From positions 142,733,464-142,797,463 of the forward strand of contig NC_072796.1 of NCBI RefSeq assembly GCF_028583425.1: 64,000 nt of DNA, written 5' to 3'. This document shows, piece after piece, positions 35,560 through 46,300 of the stretch. The position numbers and the translations under genes are program-made. Numbering within the stretch: position 1 is the first letter of the stretch; each line of letters starts with the position of its first letter. The notes under the pieces are model-generated. The model made no database searches. It saw nothing but the letters and a program-made list of their open reading frames with translations, and was not told the DNA's origin. The stretch is from Eublepharis macularius. Taxonomy: Eukaryota > Chordata > Lepidosauria > Squamata > Eublepharidae.

Positions 35560-36238
35560 GCAGATCTAAAAGTCACTGTTCTTCTAATCCTGGCCACCTG
35601 GATCCATGCTATGGCGACATGAAAACTTGACTATTGTGATGCTCTATGCATAGGTCTCCCATCTAAGTTAACTAGGAGGCTCCAACTGATGCAAAATGCT
35701 GCAGCTCGACTGTTAGCTGGAGCATGAACATCACTCCCATCCTACAGTCACTCCATTGGCCACCTATCAGTTACCGTGCGCAGTTCAAGGTACTGGTTAT
35801 TACGTGCAAAGCTCTTCACGGCCTTGGCTTGGCATACCTATGGGACCGCCTCCCTCCCTCCGTCTCTCCACAGCAGCTTCACTCATCCGAACAGGGTCTC
35901 TTGCAGGTGCCAGCCTGCACAGGGGCGAAATCAACAGTATGGGACCACGGACTTCACCACTATGTTGCCTTGCATATTATCTGTTGCTTTGAATATGTAC
36001 CCCTATGTACTACCTGTGCTTCATGTTATCTAACGTCCGTTCTAGAATTATGTTCTGTTTCATCAATTCTTCAACTCTGCATTGGATCCTTGCTAATGAT
36101 ACATTTTTGTAAAATCCTATGACATTGTGGGAATGTCCTTGACACTGTATGGAAATGTCCTTGATACTGATTGTACTAATCTCTCACTATGTAATGCACC
36201 TTGAGTCTAAGCAAGAAAGGCAGATTATAAATAAATAA
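35560..36238 (+). repeat. L2-type LINE 3' end
   Basis: Translation gives SLHWPPISYRAQFKVLVI and then LHGLGLAYLWDRLPP, the C-terminal part of L2 ORF2. It is followed by a 3' UTR and 'accttgagtctaagcaagaa'. The frame is broken. Confidence 0.75.
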
Positions 36239-36239
36239 A

Positions 36240-36430
36240 TAATCTACAGTTCCCTTTTCTCCAGCAAACAGAAATGAATGCAGGACATTCACAGCGATCT
36301 CCCCTCTTTCATCTCCCCCAGTGAGCCCTGCTCTATGCCCAGAGGAAGGCAAAAAACCTCCAGGATTCCCAGCCAATCTGGACTGGAGGAAAATTCCTTC
36401 CTGACTCCAAAGTGACGATCAGCATTAGTC
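36240..36430 (-). repeat. CR1 LINE fragment, inverted
   Basis: It reads 'cagtgagccctgctctatgc' and 'ggaaaattccttcctgactc', 3' UTR sequence of CR1 in reverse. It resembles 39.49-39.57 kb. Confidence 0.6.
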
Positions 36431-37164
36431 TGGGTGAGAGCTTAGCACCGGTTCATTGTTTCATGCCCTCCCTCTCCCGCTCTGCGTACATTCATACGGA
36501 GTCACAGAATCATCACTGAGAAAGACTTCAGAGGCAGGACTTCAGCTTGAAGGTCTGACTTGAGATTCCTTTAAAGGCTTGACTAAAGTTTCTGTCTCGG
36601 GCTGTACAAGGATGTAGAATTTCTTACCACGGCGGTATCTTAGCAAAGCCTGGGACAACAAGTGATAACTAGCTGAGCAGAACTAGCAAATGGTCTCTGT
36701 AACTTTCTTAATCAGATCTGAATTCTACATAAAGCTCCTCGCCTCTTTCCCCTAGATTTCATGCCCCCTTGGCCCTGCTGTTGGGGCTGTTTTGTTTTTA
36801 ATATAATGCATAAAATGTCTGCTCAATGAGGGCACACTTCATTACACCCGGAGGTGTGGACTCCAGCCCCTAATAGCTTCCACTAGAATAAAGTCTTTCA
36901 GGTGCTTCAAGGCTCCTGTTTATTTTTGCTGCCATTGACTGATCTGGTGGCCCCTCTGAAAGGGGGTCACCAGGTTGGGGGGGTGCTTGAATAAAAGATT
37001 GCTGGGGGCGCACAGCCACGTCACTGGCTCCCCTCCTCACTCCATTTGGGGAGCATGTGCCGGTGGGGCCATGGCATCAAGCCGCTGCCTTGATGCATGC
37101 CGAACAAATGCGTTTAAATTTTGTTTCAAAGTGATTTGGAAACATTTATTGCCTTTGGTAGACT

Positions 37165-37215
37165 GATTTTTGGCCCTGATGAAGTGTCGTGTACACGAAA
37201 CAAGCATAATCTGTT
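37165..37215 (+). ncRNA. Isolated hammerhead-like motif
   Basis: CTGATGA at 37,176-37,182, then A, then a hairpin GTGT...ACAC at 37,184-37,196, then GAAA at 37,197-37,200. The layout is the same as in foldback families 1 and 2, but the sequence differs. No inverted partner is seen. Activity is unknown. Confidence 0.35.
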
Positions 37216-37317
37216 TGTCGGCCTCTTGTTGGGCAGGGGGATGCTTTTGGGTCCTTGCCACATGTTCACAGTTCCACCTGAAAAAGAAAAAAGAGAAACT
37301 AGTAAGCATCATTCATT

Positions 37318-37575
37318 GGAAGACAGTTTGGTGTAGTGATTAACAGTGCGGGATTCTAATCTGGAGAGCTGGGTTTGATTCCCCACTCCTCCACTTGAAG
37401 CCAGCTGGGTGACCTTGGGTCAATCACAGCTCTCTGGAGCTCTCTCAGCCCCACCCACCTCACGGTGTTTTGTTGTGGGGATAATAATGACATACTTTGT
37501 AAACCACTCTGAGTGGGTATTAAGCTGTCCTGAAGGGCGGTATATAAATCGAATGTTATTAATGTTATTATTGAA
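37318..37575 (+). repeat. tRNA-related SINE
   Basis: The head is 'tttggtgtagtgattaacag' with a B-box-like 'gggtttgattcccc'. The body has 'gctgggtgaccttgggtcaa'. The 3' part reads 'aaaccactctgagtgggtat' and 'ggcggtatataaatcgaatg'. Confidence 0.7.
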
Positions 37576-38499
37576 TTATTGGAATACTTACCTGTCGAAC
37601 TTCCGGACTTCCTTGAGCAGCTTTATTCAGCTACACCATTTGCAATCCAAAGAAAGGATTTGAGAATTTGCTTTTTGTATTCGGCTGACACCTAGGTAAA
37701 TTTGTCATTTGTATTATTTATTTTCCATAGAGATATTTTGTGACATATTTATTAAGCACTAGACACTTTTCACCTAAAATAATCTTCAAATAATTATATA
37801 TTTATAAAATGTAATAGTGTTTGTTTATTGTCTCTCTCTCCAGTGTGGTATTTACCGCCAAGTTGCCCCGTTTTGATTCTGGAGGTGCCTCTTGTCTTGC
37901 TTTCTGATCTGAACCCTACCAGCCGGAGCCTGTTTATAGTCTGCAAGAACAAAAGGTCTGGAAAAGGCAGCCGAGGGCCTCCCAATGCCACAACCATCCT
38001 CCCTCCCCAACCTCTGTATTGTTCTGAAAGGCTAACCAGGAAATACTGTGTACACCTGGAAAGCCTTTCAAACTGGTTTGCCCCAACAAAGAGGCTGCGT
38101 CCCTTCTCTCTGGGGGAGCGCTAATATCTGGGGAGCACAGGCCTAGGTTGCTGCAGAGGTAGGACAAGAGTTGTGACCCGATGCAATTAACTAGTGGAAC
38201 TTGCAGCCGCAAGATGTGGAGATAATTTTAATCGATTAGCTGTCATGGGCATTGGTAGGATAATGGAACCTCCTTGTTTTGAAGCAGTATACCTCTGAAG
38301 ACCAGCCAGGCAACAGTGGGAAGGGTATTGCTCTCGTGCCCTTTTTCATGTGCCTGACAGGTCTTGGAAATAGATTGGTGGACTAGATCAACCTGGAGTA
38401 AACCCCCCCCCCCCCAACACACAGGCACTGCTGACATCTTTTCTGGCTTTTACAGGAAAACAAGAAGAAATACTGCGGGGAAAGGGCAGCAGGAACCAC

Positions 38500-38665
38500 C
38501 CTGTTGCAGAGGGCAGGGTTGTTCAGTGAGCAAGACCTGAGTTCAAATCCTGATTCAGCCATGAAGTTCACAGGGCCAACCTGAGCAGACTCGCATTCTC
38601 TCTTAGCCTTGCCTACCTCACAAGGTTGCTGTGAGGAAAAATGAGGGAAAGGAGAATGACTTAAA
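38500..38665 (+). repeat. tRNA-related SINE fragment
   Basis: It contains 'gagttcaaatcctgattcag' and 'gcctacctcacaaggttgct', the middle of the SINE family at 45.1 kb. The head is degraded. Confidence 0.55.
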
Positions 38666-38857
38666 GCAGCCAGAGTGCCTTGAACTAAAAGTAGTTCCAG
38701 GTGAGGAGCCCTGGGGGTCTGCAATAGAACCTGCAACTGTTGTTCATCGAGTGTTCTTCTGTGCAGGCACACATGGGAACTGTGCATTTGCAGGGCTGGT
38801 CTGTGCATGCGCATGCGCAGTTCCCCATGTGAGATTGCACAGAAGACACGATGATGA

Positions 38858-39075
38858 ACAGCAAGATCTGGGTCCAAGAGCACCTTCGAGACCAACTGGA
38901 TTTCCAGGGTGGGAGGTGCCCAGAGTCAGCGTTCCTTCCTCAGATCCATTTAGAAGTGGCTTTAGGTGCTTTTAGAAGCTACTTCTAAACGTACCTGATG
39001 AAAGCAGCTTTGACCCTACAAAGCTGGAAATGCAGCTGGCTTCGAAGGTGCTCCTGGGCCCAGATCTTGCTCTAG
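38858..39075. repeat. Foldback repeat, family 3, with hammerhead-like core
   Basis: Outer arms 'agatctgggtccaagagcac' and 'ggtgctcctgggcccagatc' are inverted copies. Inside, CTGATGA at 38,995-39,001 is followed by a hairpin AGCTTTG...CAAAGCT and then GAAA at 39,027-39,030. It lies in the spacer 0.7 kb upstream of KIFC2. Confidence 0.55.
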
Positions 39076-39186
39076 AACCCAGAATGTAACTGGTGCCCCC
39101 CTGCCTGCCTGGCTGAATTTCTGCCTGCCATGCAAAGGAGTGGGGCCAGAGCTGCGGGCAGCTCTGCCTTGCTGGGGTGCCTTTCG

Positions 39187-39575
39187 TAGAATTATAGAAG
39201 CATAGAATCAGAGGGTTCGAAGGAGCCCTGGCCTGGATAGCCTAGGTGAGCCTGATCTTGCGTAGATCTCAGAAGTTAAGCAGGGTCGGCCTTGGTTAGT
39301 AATTGGATGGGACACAGGCTGCAGAGGCAGGCAATGGCACACCACCTCTTAGTCTCTTGCCATGAAAACCCCACCAGGGGTTGCCATAAGTCAGCGATGA
39401 CTTGAGGGCACTCTTCACCACCAGGGTTGGAAGGGACCCCTAGGGTCATCTAGTCCAACCCCTGCACAATGCAGGAAAGGTACAGTTCCCACCACACCCA
39501 GTGAGCCTTACTGCATGCCCAGAAGATGGCAGAACACGCTTAGGAGAATCGCTTCCTCACCCCAAAGTGGCGACT
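39187..39575 (-). repeat. CR1 LINE 3' end, inverted, split by a 5S-derived SINE
   Basis: The CR1 end 'ttatagaagcatagaatcag' at 39,190 resumes after the SINE at 39,425 ('ggttggaagggacccctagg'). It runs on to 'ccttactgcatgcccagaag'. Confidence 0.7.
39226..39424 (+). repeat. 5S rRNA-derived SINE, best copy
   Basis: It matches 5S rRNA through 'gatctcagaagttaagcagg', 'gtcggccttggttagtaatt' and 'ggatgggacac'. A non-5S body follows with 'ggcaatggcacaccacctct' and 'agcgatgacttgagggcact'. The 5S internal promoter boxes are recognisable. Confidence 0.85.
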
Positions 39576-40310
39576 GGCCCGAGGGGCGAAAGGCAGCGCT
39601 GCGCCGGAGGGTTCGAGCCCGGCAAGGGCAGCGCCCGGTGCCAGCCGGTGGGCTGGCGCAGGGAGGAGGCGGGCAGGGGCGGCGCCGGGCGGCTGCGCAG
39701 GCTGGCGCGGGAGGGCCGCGGCGTGGCCGGCTGCGGTGGCGCAGGGAGCGCGGCGGGCAGGCGGGCGGCCCCATGTACGCCTTCTACTCGCTGCTGGTCT
39801 ACATCTTCTACGCGCTCTTCAAGAGGGATGCGGCCGCCCGGGCGGGGCCCGAGGAGGAGGAGGAGGCGGCGGCGGCGGCGCGGCCGGGCGGGCAAGGAGG
39901 GCAGCGGTGCCCCCGGGTAAGGCGCGCGGGGGGCGGGGCGGGGCCGGCGCGGGGCGCATCTCGCCTCGCGGGCCTCCTCCTCGGCGGTCCGGGGCCCGGG
40001 CTCGCTCCGCTCCATCCCCAGGCTCAGCGCGGGCGCTGCCTGCGGCCCCGGGGCTGCCACCGGGGTCCCGGTCCGGGCTGGAAGGGAGCCCCGCCGGCTG
40101 GGCTGGGCTGGGCTGGGCGGGCCCCTCGGCGGCACTGCTGGCCCTCCGCCCGCGGCCTCTCGAGCTCGCCTGCCGCACCGAAAGGGCGTGTCGCCCGGCC
40201 AGGTGCGCGGGGGCGATTTCCCCGGCCGGGCTCGGCCTTGCTGTGCGTTAGCGCGACGCTGGGGACGGGGCGGGGGGGCGGCTCTCTCGGACCCAAGAGG
40301 CAGGACACGC
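39570..40310. promoter_or_regulatory. CpG island at KIFC2 exon 1
   Basis: GC-rich, CpG-dense sequence surrounds the KIFC2 start codon. It begins right after a CR1 remnant, so the promoter is compact. Long open frames here are composition artefacts. Confidence 0.7.
39773..39916 (+). CDS. KIFC2: KIFC2 exon 1, N-terminal hydrophobic segment
   Basis: It encodes residues 1-48. Residues 2-16 are aromatic and aliphatic and are followed by KR, which could form a short membrane-associated or cargo-binding helix. A Glu run and an Ala run follow, both from GC-rich triplet tracts. The donor is GTAAGG. The conserved N-terminus is what separates KIFC2 from its paralogue KIFC3. Confidence 0.88.
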
Positions 40311-43300
40311 ATCTGAAAAAGGGGGGCCACGTTGTCGGGCTGGCATGAAAAGAGATGGCGAGCGGCCTTCGTTAGCAATTGGATGGGAGACCTTCAAGGA
40401 TGACCAGGGCTGCAGAGGCCGGCCATGGCAAGCCACGGCTGCTAGTTTCTTGCCATGAAAACCTCATGGGGGGTAGGGGGGGGCGCCATACGTCTGCTAT
40501 GACTTGAGGGCACTCTACCATCTAGGATAGGTCCAGGAGCAAGGGGGTGTGTGGCAGGGTTTGAGCGTCCACCCACTGCATAAAACCTGTGTTATGCATT
40601 GCACCTTCCGCTGCCAAAGCCACGCAGCAGTGGCTAGCATCACACCCACCACGCTGTGCCCCTAAGAAATGACACCGTGGCTCCGTTTCTGTGCCTTGGT
40701 ATTAGTAAGTAAGCAGGCATATTGCTGGACGTGATAAGTTCAAAGGTGGAGGGCATCATGCATCCACAATGAATGCTGAAGTCGATGGTTGTTGTGGGTT
40801 TTCCGGGCTGTATTGCCGTGGTCTTGGCATTGTAGTTCCTGACGTTTCGCCAGCAGCTGTGGCTGGCATCTTCAGAGGTGTAGCACCAAAAGACAGAGAT
40901 CTCTCAGTGTCACAGTGTGGTCTTGTTGTGGAAAACCCACAACAACCATCGTTCTCCAGCCGTGAAAGCCTTCGACAATACATCAGTGCTGAAGTCATTT
41001 GCACAACATGCAGTTCCTGTTAGCTGATGTTGCAGTGTGGTTTGCACCCTTAAGAGATAGGGGAAGAGGTGGTGCCCCAGCTCCCTTCTTCCTGGCTGCC
41101 TCCTCTTCACAGATTCAGCCCCAGTTTTCTTCCTGGTTCTTCTCCAGGGATAGGTTGCCATTTCCAATGGACATGCATTATGAGTTCATTTATAGGTCTG
41201 CAGATACTTAATGGCCCCCTGTCTGTCACGAAGGCCACACTGGGAGACAGGCAGCACTGGGGCTGGTTACAGCCTGCTCCAAGCCTTCTGCAAAAGTCAT
41301 GCCAGCTGCCAGGGCGGAGGGGTGTGCCTTGCAGTATGGGTGGGCTATGCTGGAAGAAATGGAAGAGCTGGGGAAGCTGCCACTCAAGGGACGAAGGGGT
41401 GGAGGGGAGCATTCTTCAAAGGAAAAAGAATTCAGGTCGGCCTGAGTGGGCTGTGACAGGCCCAGAAAAGGGGGCGCTGGAGGCTTATTTTAGTTTCTGG
41501 GAGGTGAAGATCAAAGAGGAGGAGACTCCCCCTTCCCTGGTTCTGCTGCTGCCAGCAGAAGGGTGAGGACAGGTACGCTGCAGAGCCCGGAAGTGACCCG
41601 TGCTTATTTCGTTAAAAGAGAGGTGCTGTGGCTCCAGGTGGCCTGGGCAGCCTTGTCCAGGGGCCTCATGCTGACAAGTCATTGATGTCACCACTGCTTT
41701 GGCCTACAGCAGGGGTCCCCAGCCCGTTTCAGCCTGCAGGCACCTTTGGAATTCTGGCACAGGGTGGTGGGTGCGACCACAAAATGGCTGCAGCAGGAGG
41801 TAGAGCCGATCGCAAAATGCCGGAGACCGAGGTGATGCAGAACTCTTCAGCATTCCAGGCAGAAGCTCTGTTTAGCAGGATGCCTTTTAAAATGAGCATA
41901 TTGTTTAAAAATGTTTTCTTGCATACACACAGCTTGCCTTCAGTCATGCAGTAAAGATTTTTGTGCTGTGGTGTCAGCTGCTGCGGCAACTTTTGAAAAA
42001 TCTGCACAGCCCGTCAGATCTCCAATCAGAAAGCCCTGCTGGGCAAAAGCCCCACCTGGCACTGCCCACTTCCTAAAATCAGTTGGTGGGTCGTGTGGTG
42101 CCCGTGGATGCCATGTTGGCGACTCTGGTCTACAGCAAGGCTGCCCAGGTACACAGCGGTGGGTTTGGAGTGTCTGGGGCTACTCCACCTGCACTGCCCC
42201 CGGCTCGGCACACTCCTCAGCTGCAAGACAGCCACCCTGTTGGCATGGCAGGCAGCCAGGGTGCCGTGAGAGGCCTCTTGCAGAGCGCAGGCTGTCCTCG
42301 GTGTGGCGCCCCACAGCGCCTCCTGAAAATTATATGCCTGGGGCGGCTGCCCCTCTTGCCCCCCATGCTACGCCACTGCCAGTACGTCCGGAGACGTTCT
42401 TATTCGCCTGTGGCATGTCCCAGAACGGAGCACGCTGGCATAAAAAGAGGGCCCAGAGCAGAACCTTGACTTCAGCCAGCCCCTTAGGACCAGCACATCT
42501 CCTTTGCCTGAGCTTGTAAAGAAAGGGGCGCAGTTGCCGTAGAGTCCGTGCGCTGGACATGTGGCCCTCTCTTGCCCGCTGTGGAGAAGAAGGGTCGTTC
42601 TGGATCTTCTCATCAGCAAACAGGTCCATGGCTTGCTGATGGTGTTTCCGTGGCAACTGTCACCATGGAAATAGAGCAGCTTTTTAACTAGGATGGCCCG
42701 GCAGCCTGGGCTGGGTTTGGGGGGGTGTTCATTTTGGGCTTTTTATTTAGAAAGGCTTCCTTTTCGTAGATCTATGCACATGGAAACCCTGGTCATTTTT
42801 CATGTACATGCATTCTTTTATTTAAAAATACATGCAGGCCTAACACCACCCTTGGTAGTCTTAAGTTGGAACTGAATTTTGCAGTCTTTGTTGGTGGGTG
42901 AGGGATTGTTCCAGGGAGGGCAGATGGAGGCCCAGCTCCCTTACTGTCCAGGGAGTGAAAATATGATGTCAGTTGGCTCTGGCAGGAAGCCGCTTGGTCA
43001 GCCGTGCCAGCTGAAGGCCGTTAATTGCTGGGGAAATGAAGCCTCACTGTGGGAGGGGGGAACAGTCTGGGAATGAGCCTTCATTACGGAGGAGCTGATG
43101 TAAGAGGAGGGGAAGGGTTTGAGGTCTAATATTTCCAGCTTTCCGAAGCCATCACTGTCTCACCCTCCCCCACATACCTGTTCAAGGTGTGCATTTTTCA
43201 GCCCATTCCGTTGGGGCCAAACTAAATGTTCCAAGCATGAGACCAAAGTGGCTGTGCGTGATCAGGATTTTTCTGCTATTCAACTATAAAGGCACTTTGT

Positions 43301-46300
43301 GGAGTCAGCATACAGCTGTCAAATGGGCAGCACGCTCTCTGGTTGTGCTGGAGGGGTCTGTCTATTGCTGACTCATCCCCCAAGACGTGGTGGCACTTGA
43401 CGGTGGGGAGTGGATTTTGCCAGCACCTCTTTCACCTTGGCCAAAGGGCAACTCCTATCCCTGGTGGTTTACAGTTCCCTGCAGAGGCAAAATCAATCAA
43501 TCAATCAACCAACCAGCCAGTATTTGTCCAGAATAACCACGTACTCATAGTTCCTTGCTTGCAGTCAGGGGTCATTTTGTAGAAAAAGAGCTGAAGGAAC
43601 TCATTAGCATAGCTCATTAGCATAGGCCACACCCCTTGCCATCACCAGAAGTGTGTCATCAGAATAACTTATTTGCATATGCCACACCCCCTGACATCCC
43701 CTATCCTGGCTGTTTTGGACCCAATCCCAGCCATTCAGGGCCGGAATTGGGCCCAAAATGGCAAAAAGGGGCTGAAAATGACCAAAAAGTGGCTGAAAAT
43801 GGTCAGGATCAGGCCGCTGCTGAGCGGGAGAGTGAACCACCACCTATCAGAGGCCCGATCTGGGCCATTTCAGCCCCAATCCAGGCTGAAACGGTCCCAA
43901 AATGGCCAAAAGTGAGGTAGGTGGGGCCACTTGACATGTGACCTCTTTGGGGAACTGCCGGAACTGTGTTTCTGCACGTTCCCCCTCAAAATGAGCCCTG
44001 CTTGCAGCCACTAGAAACGTGTGCTTTTCAGGCAGACTTCTGAGCTCAGAGGCTGCGCTGGGGGGTCGCGTTGGGTCCTGTCCTTTCCCCTGTGCTGTTC
44101 ACCCTTGACATGAGATCTTGGCAGGGAAGGAGCTGCAGCATGTGGCCATCCGTACGTGGATGACTCCACTGCCTCTCTGAATGAGGGTCAGAGATCCTGA
44201 GGAGCTGGCCGTGTTAGTCTGTAGTTGCGAAATAGTAAAGAATCCAGGAGCACCTTGTACGACTAACCAAGCTTTCGAGAACTACAGCTGTCTTTGTCAG
44301 ATGAGAGCTGTACGATGCCTCTGACGAAGAGAGCTGTGGTTCTCAAAAGCTTATGCTACAATAAAGTTAGTTTGTCTTAAAGGTGCTACTGGACTCTTGA
44401 CTACTCTGAATGAAGGGAGAGCGTGGAAGTGCTGAGCCAGAGCCTGGAAGCTGCAAGGGCTGGAGGAGGGCCACTAACCAGCAACTCCGCTCAAGAGATG
44501 CGGCTGATTGATGGCGCGGCTGTCAGGCATGAAGGAGGCTCCTGGTTTGGGCTGGGGGCTTCCCTCCCCAGGAAGAGATTGGCTGCTTGCGGATGCTGTT
44601 AGGCTCAGGTCTCTGCAAGGAGGTTCAAGTCTCTTCTGCTGTGTGTCGTGCCTCGGACCAACTGTGGCCCCTTCCCGAGAGGCAAGAGCTGACCCTCGCG
44701 ATCCATGCTGTGCTCACATCCAGGTTTGGTTGGTGGTGGTGATGGAGAGTGCCCTCTAGTCAGAGTTGACTTATGGTGACCCCTGGTGGGGTTTTCATGG
44801 CAAGAGACTCACGGAGGTGGTTTGCCATTGCCTGCCTCTGCAGCCCCAGTCTTCCTTGGAGGTCTCCCATCCAATTGATAACCCAGGCCGACCCTGCTTA
44901 GCTTCTGAGATCTGACAAGATCGGGCTCACCTGGGCTATCCAGGTCAGGATCCTGGTTTGGTTGCACCAATACAAACCTCTTAAATCTGTTTAGGAGATG
45001 TCAGTTGATCCTGAATGGGGCAGCCAGACTGCTGACCCTCATTGTTTGCAGACAATATATCGCACCGGTCCTAAAAAAGAGATGGTGTGGTGTAGTGGTT
45101 AGAGTGTCAGACTAAGCTCTGGGAGGCCCAGTCTGATTCCCTACTCTGCCGTGGAAGCTTACTGGGTGACCTTGGGCCAGTCACACACTCTCAGCCTAAC
45201 CTACCTCGCAGGGTTGTTGTGAGTTTAAACAAAGGAAGGGAGAATGTTGCACTTGTAAACCTCTTTGAGTCCCCATTGCGGAGGGAAGTGGGGTATAAAT
45301 GAAGTAAAATAAAATGACAATAGAAGAGTTGCCTCTTTGCTGTCGTTGGAATCAATAATGACCATAATAAGAAATGTGTTGGGGATCTTTCCCACTCTGC
45401 CCTCCCCCCAGGCTCAACCTGGCACTCACAGTCTCATTTCCCCACAGGCCCTCCCAGGCCCCTTCCCAGTTGGTCCCAGTACTGGTTGGATTCTTCCGTC
45501 CTTCCTGCTGGTGACAAGGGGGACGGCAGCTGGCATATGCTGCTCCTGCCCCCTCCTGGCCTCCCCAAGAAGTCTACATTGGGGGATTGTCTGGTGTGGG
45601 GGGGGAGAATGAGCTGAGCCCCAGTTTGATTGGAGACCGTTCCATGAGGGGTGGAGGGTGCCTTTTGCTGTAATGGTACTCTGGACGCCCCGGCTCTGGA
45701 CGCTGATGCTCGTCTCTCACCCTCACCCCACACAGGGCCCCAGTGCTCTTCATGCAGAGCCCCCGAAGAGGATCAGGAAGCCCTGGACAGAGCTGACGGA
45801 CTTGGACAGTATGTATCGCTCCCCCTTCCTCCCCACAACCCTCCCAGTACCCTCAGCAACCTAGAATTGTGGGCGAGCCCCGAAGAAGCTCCAAACCGCA
45901 GGCGTGGCTCAGGGCGTGGCACATGTATAAACAACACCCTGATGACAATTATACTGTCCTGTAGATCTGTGGGTACAGCCTCATTTGGAATACAGGGCGC
46001 AGGTCTGGGTCGCCGTGTCCAAAACAGAACTTGCAGAGCTGGAAAAGGTCCGGAAGAGGGAGGGCAACCAAGATGGCTAAGGGTTGGAGCACCTTTCCTA
46101 GGAGGAAGGGCTGAAGCACCTGGGACTTCCCAGTTTAGAAGAAAGGTGACTAAATGTGGATCAGGAAACATGACTGAGGTTTATAAAACGACACGGGGCA
46201 CGGAGAAGGTGGGCAGAGGGGGCTCTTTCTCCTCCCATTATACTAGGACTTGGGGGCACGCAATGAAGTTCGGGACAGAGGAAAGGCAGTATGGCTTCAC

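Noticed and set aside
39515-40378. Long open frames around KIFC2 exon 1 in other frames
   Set aside because: Composition artefacts of the second CpG island. Only the frame of the MYAFYSLL exon matches a known protein.
41911-42519. 202-codon open frame in KIFC2 intron 1
   Set aside because: It straddles the edge of a hAT-type element and has no recognisable domain or splice support.
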